From: an uncultured Bacilli bacterium
GTDB lineage: Bacteria; Bacillota_I; Bacilli_A; RF39; UBA660
Length of the DNA stretch: 64,000 nt
Reading direction: 5' to 3'
Assembly: GCA_934131005.1 (NCBI GenBank)
Contig: CAKOYV010000003.1
Coordinates: forward strand, 1-64,000
The translations under genes were made by a program, and so were the position numbers. How positions within the stretch are numbered: the stretch's first letter is position 1; each line of letters begins with the position of its first letter. Positions 61,736 to 64,000 of this stretch are shown piece after piece. Under the pieces are notes generated by a model. The model was not told where the DNA came from and searched no databases. It saw only the letters and a list, made by a program, of their open reading frames with translations.

Positions 61736-62098
61736 TTAAAGACACTCTTGGCCATTTTTTGTGGTTTGATAGATTAAATCTTGGCCATTTTTCATAACGA
61801 CGCCTGTAAATTTATTACCATCACTATCTTTTACTTCATTAGAAGATAAATAACCTGAATTAATTAGCGTGTCAATTGTTATATAACAATTAGTTAGATT
61901 TATATCATTTACGTGATCATTTACATATACCTCAGCAGCACTAGTTATTACTTTTAATTTTGCTCTATCTTGTTTTGAACGATTTCTTTCTACTGATGAG
62001 GTTATACTTGGTATTGCTATTGCCATTATGGTTACCATTATAGCTAAGACGGCTAATAATTCGATTAGAGTGAAACCCTTATTATTTAATTTTATCAT
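61736..62098 (-). CDS. Type IV prepilin-like protein, paralogue
   Basis: 120 residues. The signal MIKLNNKGFTLIELLAVLAI matches its neighbour almost exactly, with the KG-FTLIE cleavage site. The rest is a small globular domain with two Cys (TNCYITID, NGQECL). An aggatgtggtaaa ribosome site precedes the ATG. The two genes probably arose by duplication and are expressed together. Pseudopilins of this kind form short surface fibres for DNA uptake or secretion. Confidence 0.85.
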   Translation of the reverse strand: MIKLNNKGFTLIELLAVLAIMVTIMAIAIPSITSSVERNRSKQDRAKLKVITSAAEVYVNDHVNDINLTNCYITIDTLINSGYLSSNEVKDSDGNKFTGVVMKNGQDLIYQTTKNGQECL

Positions 62099-62166
62099 TT
62101 TACCACATCCTAGTATAATTATAAGATAGTTTTAATATTTATGCAAGGATATTTAAATGGTATTTA

Positions 62167-63186
62167 TTAATTAGCGTAACGGTAGACTTTTTTAGGTAAA
62201 AGTTGATTATTTTTATAGTAAAACAACTCAGAGACTGTTACAAATTGGTACCCTTTTTTTAAGAGTGTTGGTATAGTTATTTCAAGACTATTAGCTGTTG
62301 CACTATAGATATCATGCATTAAGACTATATTTCCATCACGAGCTTTTTTTATTATAGTGTTACTAATTCTTTTAGAGTTATGATATTTCCAATCTAGAGT
62401 ATCAATATTCCATAGGATAATGGGACGTGTCGCAATTGTTTTTATCTTTTTATTATAGGTACCATAGCTTGGACGAATTAGTGTAGGATTGGTTGTTGTA
62501 ATTTTTTTTATTTGTTGATCGACTTTGTCTATTTCCTTAGATATTTCTTTACTCCCGAGATTAGTTATAAGTTTGTGACTATACATATGATTCCCTATTT
62601 CCATATTCAGCGTGTGCATTCTTTTTATTATATCTTCACGCCCTTCTATAGAAGAACCTAAAATAAAGAAAGTAGCCTTAACATTATATTTTTCTAAAAT
62701 ATTTAAAACTCTATTGGTATTATGATTTGGTCCATCATCAAAAGTGAGTGCTATCATGGGTTTATTTTTATCAATAACTTTTTGCTTATATCCATCATAA
62801 TAGGTATTGTTATTACTATCATTAGCCGTTATATTACTATTTTTTATATCAACTTGAATATTTTTAGAAATATTTGTATACATATTATCACTTTCCCTAT
62901 AAGAATAGAGAGTTACATTAAATAAATCTTTACTTGAATTAACATTATAGTCATAATCAAAAAATAATTTAGTATTATTATTTGGAGAGAGGACTATATT
63001 TTTATTTAAATAATTAGTAATATAATTATCTATAATCGTATTATTAAAATAAGGATATTCGATATGAACACTACTGTTATTAGCAGGATATGTTTTGTTG
63101 AGCAAAGTTTCTTTTTGTTCGTAAAAATACATAAGAATACTAATAGCAACTATAGTAGATACAATAATAAAGATACACCTCTTCAT
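62167..63186 (-). CDS. Polysaccharide deacetylase (NodB domain)
   Basis: 339 residues from the ATG at 63186 (gggtgattgt upstream; an ATG 12 bases earlier is possible). One N-terminal membrane helix (about 3-18), a domain of 125 residues with many Asn, and a NodB domain. Active site seen as MIALTFDDGPNHN, the metal-binding MEIGNHMYSHKLITN (HxxxH), LIRPSYGTYN and IVLMHDIY. It removes acetyl groups from peptidoglycan GlcNAc or another wall glycan. Its promoter region contains a perfect 0A box. Confidence 0.9.
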   Translation of the reverse strand: MKRCIFIIVSTIVAISILMYFYEQKETLLNKTYPANNSSVHIEYPYFNNTIIDNYITNYLNKNIVLSPNNNTKLFFDYDYNVNSSKDLFNVTLYSYRESDNMYTNISKNIQVDIKNSNITANDSNNNTYYDGYKQKVIDKNKPMIALTFDDGPNHNTNRVLNILEKYNVKATFFILGSSIEGREDIIKRMHTLNMEIGNHMYSHKLITNLGSKEISKEIDKVDQQIKKITTTNPTLIRPSYGTYNKKIKTIATRPIILWNIDTLDWKYHNSKRISNTIIKKARDGNIVLMHDIYSATANSLEITIPTLLKKGYQFVTVSELFYYKNNQLLPKKVYRYAN

Positions 63187-63238
63187 ACAATCACCCATAA
63201 AATTATATTTGCAACCTTTCTATATAATACCAAAATAT

Positions 63239-63246
63239 TTCGACAA
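63239..63246. promoter_or_regulatory. Perfect 0A box in a divergent promoter region
   Basis: TTCGACAA (reverse complement of the Spo0A box TTGTCGAA). On the minus strand it lies 11 bases upstream of an extended -10, TGgTATTAT, for the deacetylase; on the plus strand it lies about 20 bases upstream of a TATACT (63266-63271) ahead of the thioredoxin-like gene. Confidence 0.55.
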
Positions 63247-63288
63247 TTATCCCATAATAAAGTTTTATACTTAGTAAGTGAAAGGGAG

Positions 63289-63543
63289 ATGATTATTATA
63301 GAGATTAAAATTATAGGATCAAATTGTTCAAATGGAAGAAGGTTACTTAAGTTAATTACGAAAGTTAAAAATATAAATAAATTTGATGTTAATATTAATG
63401 AATTAAATAAAGTAAGTGATAAGAAAAAATATAATGTGAATATGATTCCTGCTATTGTTGTTGATGACAAAATAATTAGTCAGGGTCAAGTTCTTAGTGA
63501 TAAAGAGATTAAAAAATTAATATTAAATCATGCTAATTCTTAA
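63289..63543 (+). CDS. Monothiol thioredoxin-like protein
   Basis: 84 residues with a small thioredoxin-fold pattern: IEIKIIGSNCSNGRRLLKLI at the N-terminus, NVNMIPAIVVDDKIISQG with the cis-Pro motif, and a final helix. It resembles the redox-active disulfide protein 2 family, but the usual CxxC is C-S-N-G, so only one Cys remains. The ATG at 63289 directly abuts the aaagggag ribosome site; an ATT at 63295 has better spacing and would match the family N-terminus, so a rare start is possible. It diverges from the deacetylase gene. Confidence 0.65.
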   Translation: MIIIEIKIIGSNCSNGRRLLKLITKVKNINKFDVNINELNKVSDKKKYNVNMIPAIVVDDKIISQGQVLSDKEIKKLILNHANS

Positions 63544-63570
63544 TGGAAATAATATAATAATTTATAATAA

Positions 63571-63602
63571 AAAATTGATGTTCACACAATAACATCAATT
63601 TT
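63571..63602. terminator. Bidirectional terminator between thioredoxin-like and ligA genes
   Basis: aaaattgatgtt (63571-63582), 8-base loop, aacatcaatttt (63591-63602), with A/T runs on both sides, between converging genes. It overlaps the ligA stop. Confidence 0.85.
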
Positions 63603-64000
63603 TTATTAGGTCTAAAAATTTATCTTCTTGCCATATTTCTATTTGAAGATTAAGAGCTTTTTGATATTTACTACCTGGATTATCTCCTACTACAACAACA
63701 TCAGTTTTTTTAGTAACCGAACTTGTTACTTTGCCCCCTAAATCTTCAATTAACTTACTAGCTTCATTTCTAGTAATATTATTTAACGTGCCCGTTAGGA
63801 CAAATGTTTTATCTGCAAAAAGACTATTTTCTTTACTTGTTTTTGTATCTATATACTTAGTATTAAGACCATAATTTTTCAATTTTGTAATAATTTCTTG
63901 ATTTTGAGAATTATGAAAATATTCTATAATATTAGTAGCTATTATAGGACCAATATCAGGAATGTTAGTTAATTCATCTTCATTGGTTGCAATAATATTA
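63595..64000 (-). CDS. ligA: NAD-dependent DNA ligase, C-terminal part (cut by window edge)
   Basis: The frame enters from the right edge and ends at TGA 63595-63597. About 134 residues are visible: a helix-hairpin-helix segment, DELTNIPDIGPIIATNIIEY, of the DNA-binding HhH domain, followed by a BRCT domain with FADKTFVLTGTLNNITRNEA, LIEDLGGKVTSSVTKKTDV and VVGDNPGSKYQKAL. This order is the LigA C-terminus. The adenylation domain lies outside the window. The enzyme seals nicks in DNA replication and repair. Confidence 0.93.
   Translation of the reverse strand, partial: NIIATNEDELTNIPDIGPIIATNIIEYFHNSQNQEIITKLKNYGLNTKYIDTKTSKENSLFADKTFVLTGTLNNITRNEASKLIEDLGGKVTSSVTKKTDVVVVGDNPGSKYQKALNLQIEIWQEDKFLDLIKN

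Noticed and set aside
1..64000. Possible mycoplasma genetic code (TGA = Trp)
   Set aside because: TGA ends real genes (for example the Alg14-like gene at 16478 and ligA at 63595), and Trp positions in ValRS, PflB and Spo0A use TGG. The standard code fits throughout.

Overview
The window looks like a chromosomal segment of an uncultured, very AT-rich, Gram-positive bacterium of the Bacilli/Mollicutes neighbourhood, possibly an RF39-like gut lineage (inference). Supporting observations: low G+C throughout; Spo0A; a secG-rnr-smpB cluster; an RNase J protein; a T-box leader before valS; sortase and sorting signals; Bacillus-type -35/-10 promoters and GGAGG or AGGTG ribosome sites. Glycolysis and fermentation genes are present (pgk, a TIM-family gene, gpmI, pflB/pflA) and no respiratory genes are seen. 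TGA is used as a stop and TGG encodes Trp, so the code is standard rather than mycoplasma-type. Most genes lie on the minus strand.

Layout. 0-1.5 kb: an IS1202/ISNCY-type insertion sequence with iterated ends, downstream of smpB. 1.5-4.6 kb: secG, rnr, a tiny membrane ORF, smpB. 4.7-4.9 kb: tRNA-Ala and tRNA-Pro behind a perfect promoter. 5-9 kb: a CYTH protein, a large SipW-type surface protein whose promoter contains an 18-T tract, and a membrane gene with a decayed 5' end. 9-14 kb: spo0A with its own 0A box, then an overlapping operon pgk, flippase-like protein, diacylglycerol glycosyltransferase, divergent TIM. 14.4-18 kb: DUF1294, RluA-type synthase, Nudix, Alg13/Alg14-like split glycosyltransferase, galE. 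18-33 kb is a cell-surface region: a chimeric DUF285 repeat protein with an internal sorting signal, GT2, a WecA/TagO-like transferase, a duplicated-module membrane protein, a phosphodiester glycosidase, a secreted muramidase with four ricin-type lectin domains, DUF421, a sortase with a substituted catalytic Arg, and its likely beta-helix/MucBP substrate. 33-39 kb: valS with T-box, an HD protein, and an RNase J with a degraded metal site. 39-44 kb: an ABC membrane half without ATPase, two SipW-type secreted proteins, a degenerate deacetylase, RadC, an unknown protein. 44-50 kb: a Ca-type P-ATPase and a cassette of two wall-acting enzymes sharing one VirB2/TrbC-like membrane domain, separated by a lipoprotein. 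50-64 kb: Tim44-like protein, SDR, pflA/pflB, Hpt, RNase III, a TroA-like lipoprotein without His ligands, BI-1, VanY, Nudix, gpmI, two prepilins, a polysaccharide deacetylase, a thioredoxin-like protein, and the 3' end of ligA.

How it fits together. Central metabolism is interleaved with envelope building. Several genes make nucleotide-sugar and lipid-linked glycan precursors (galE, TagO-like, GT2, GT4, Alg13/14), and others make surface proteins, wall hydrolases and their attachment enzyme. Spo0A is a plausible regulator of itself and of the deacetylase/thioredoxin divergon at 63.2 kb, because both places carry a perfect TTGTCGAA box. The strongest candidates for something undescribed are the VirB2-like/wall-hydrolase cassette (46.8-49.4 kb) and the fused sorting-signal protein (18.1-20.9 kb).
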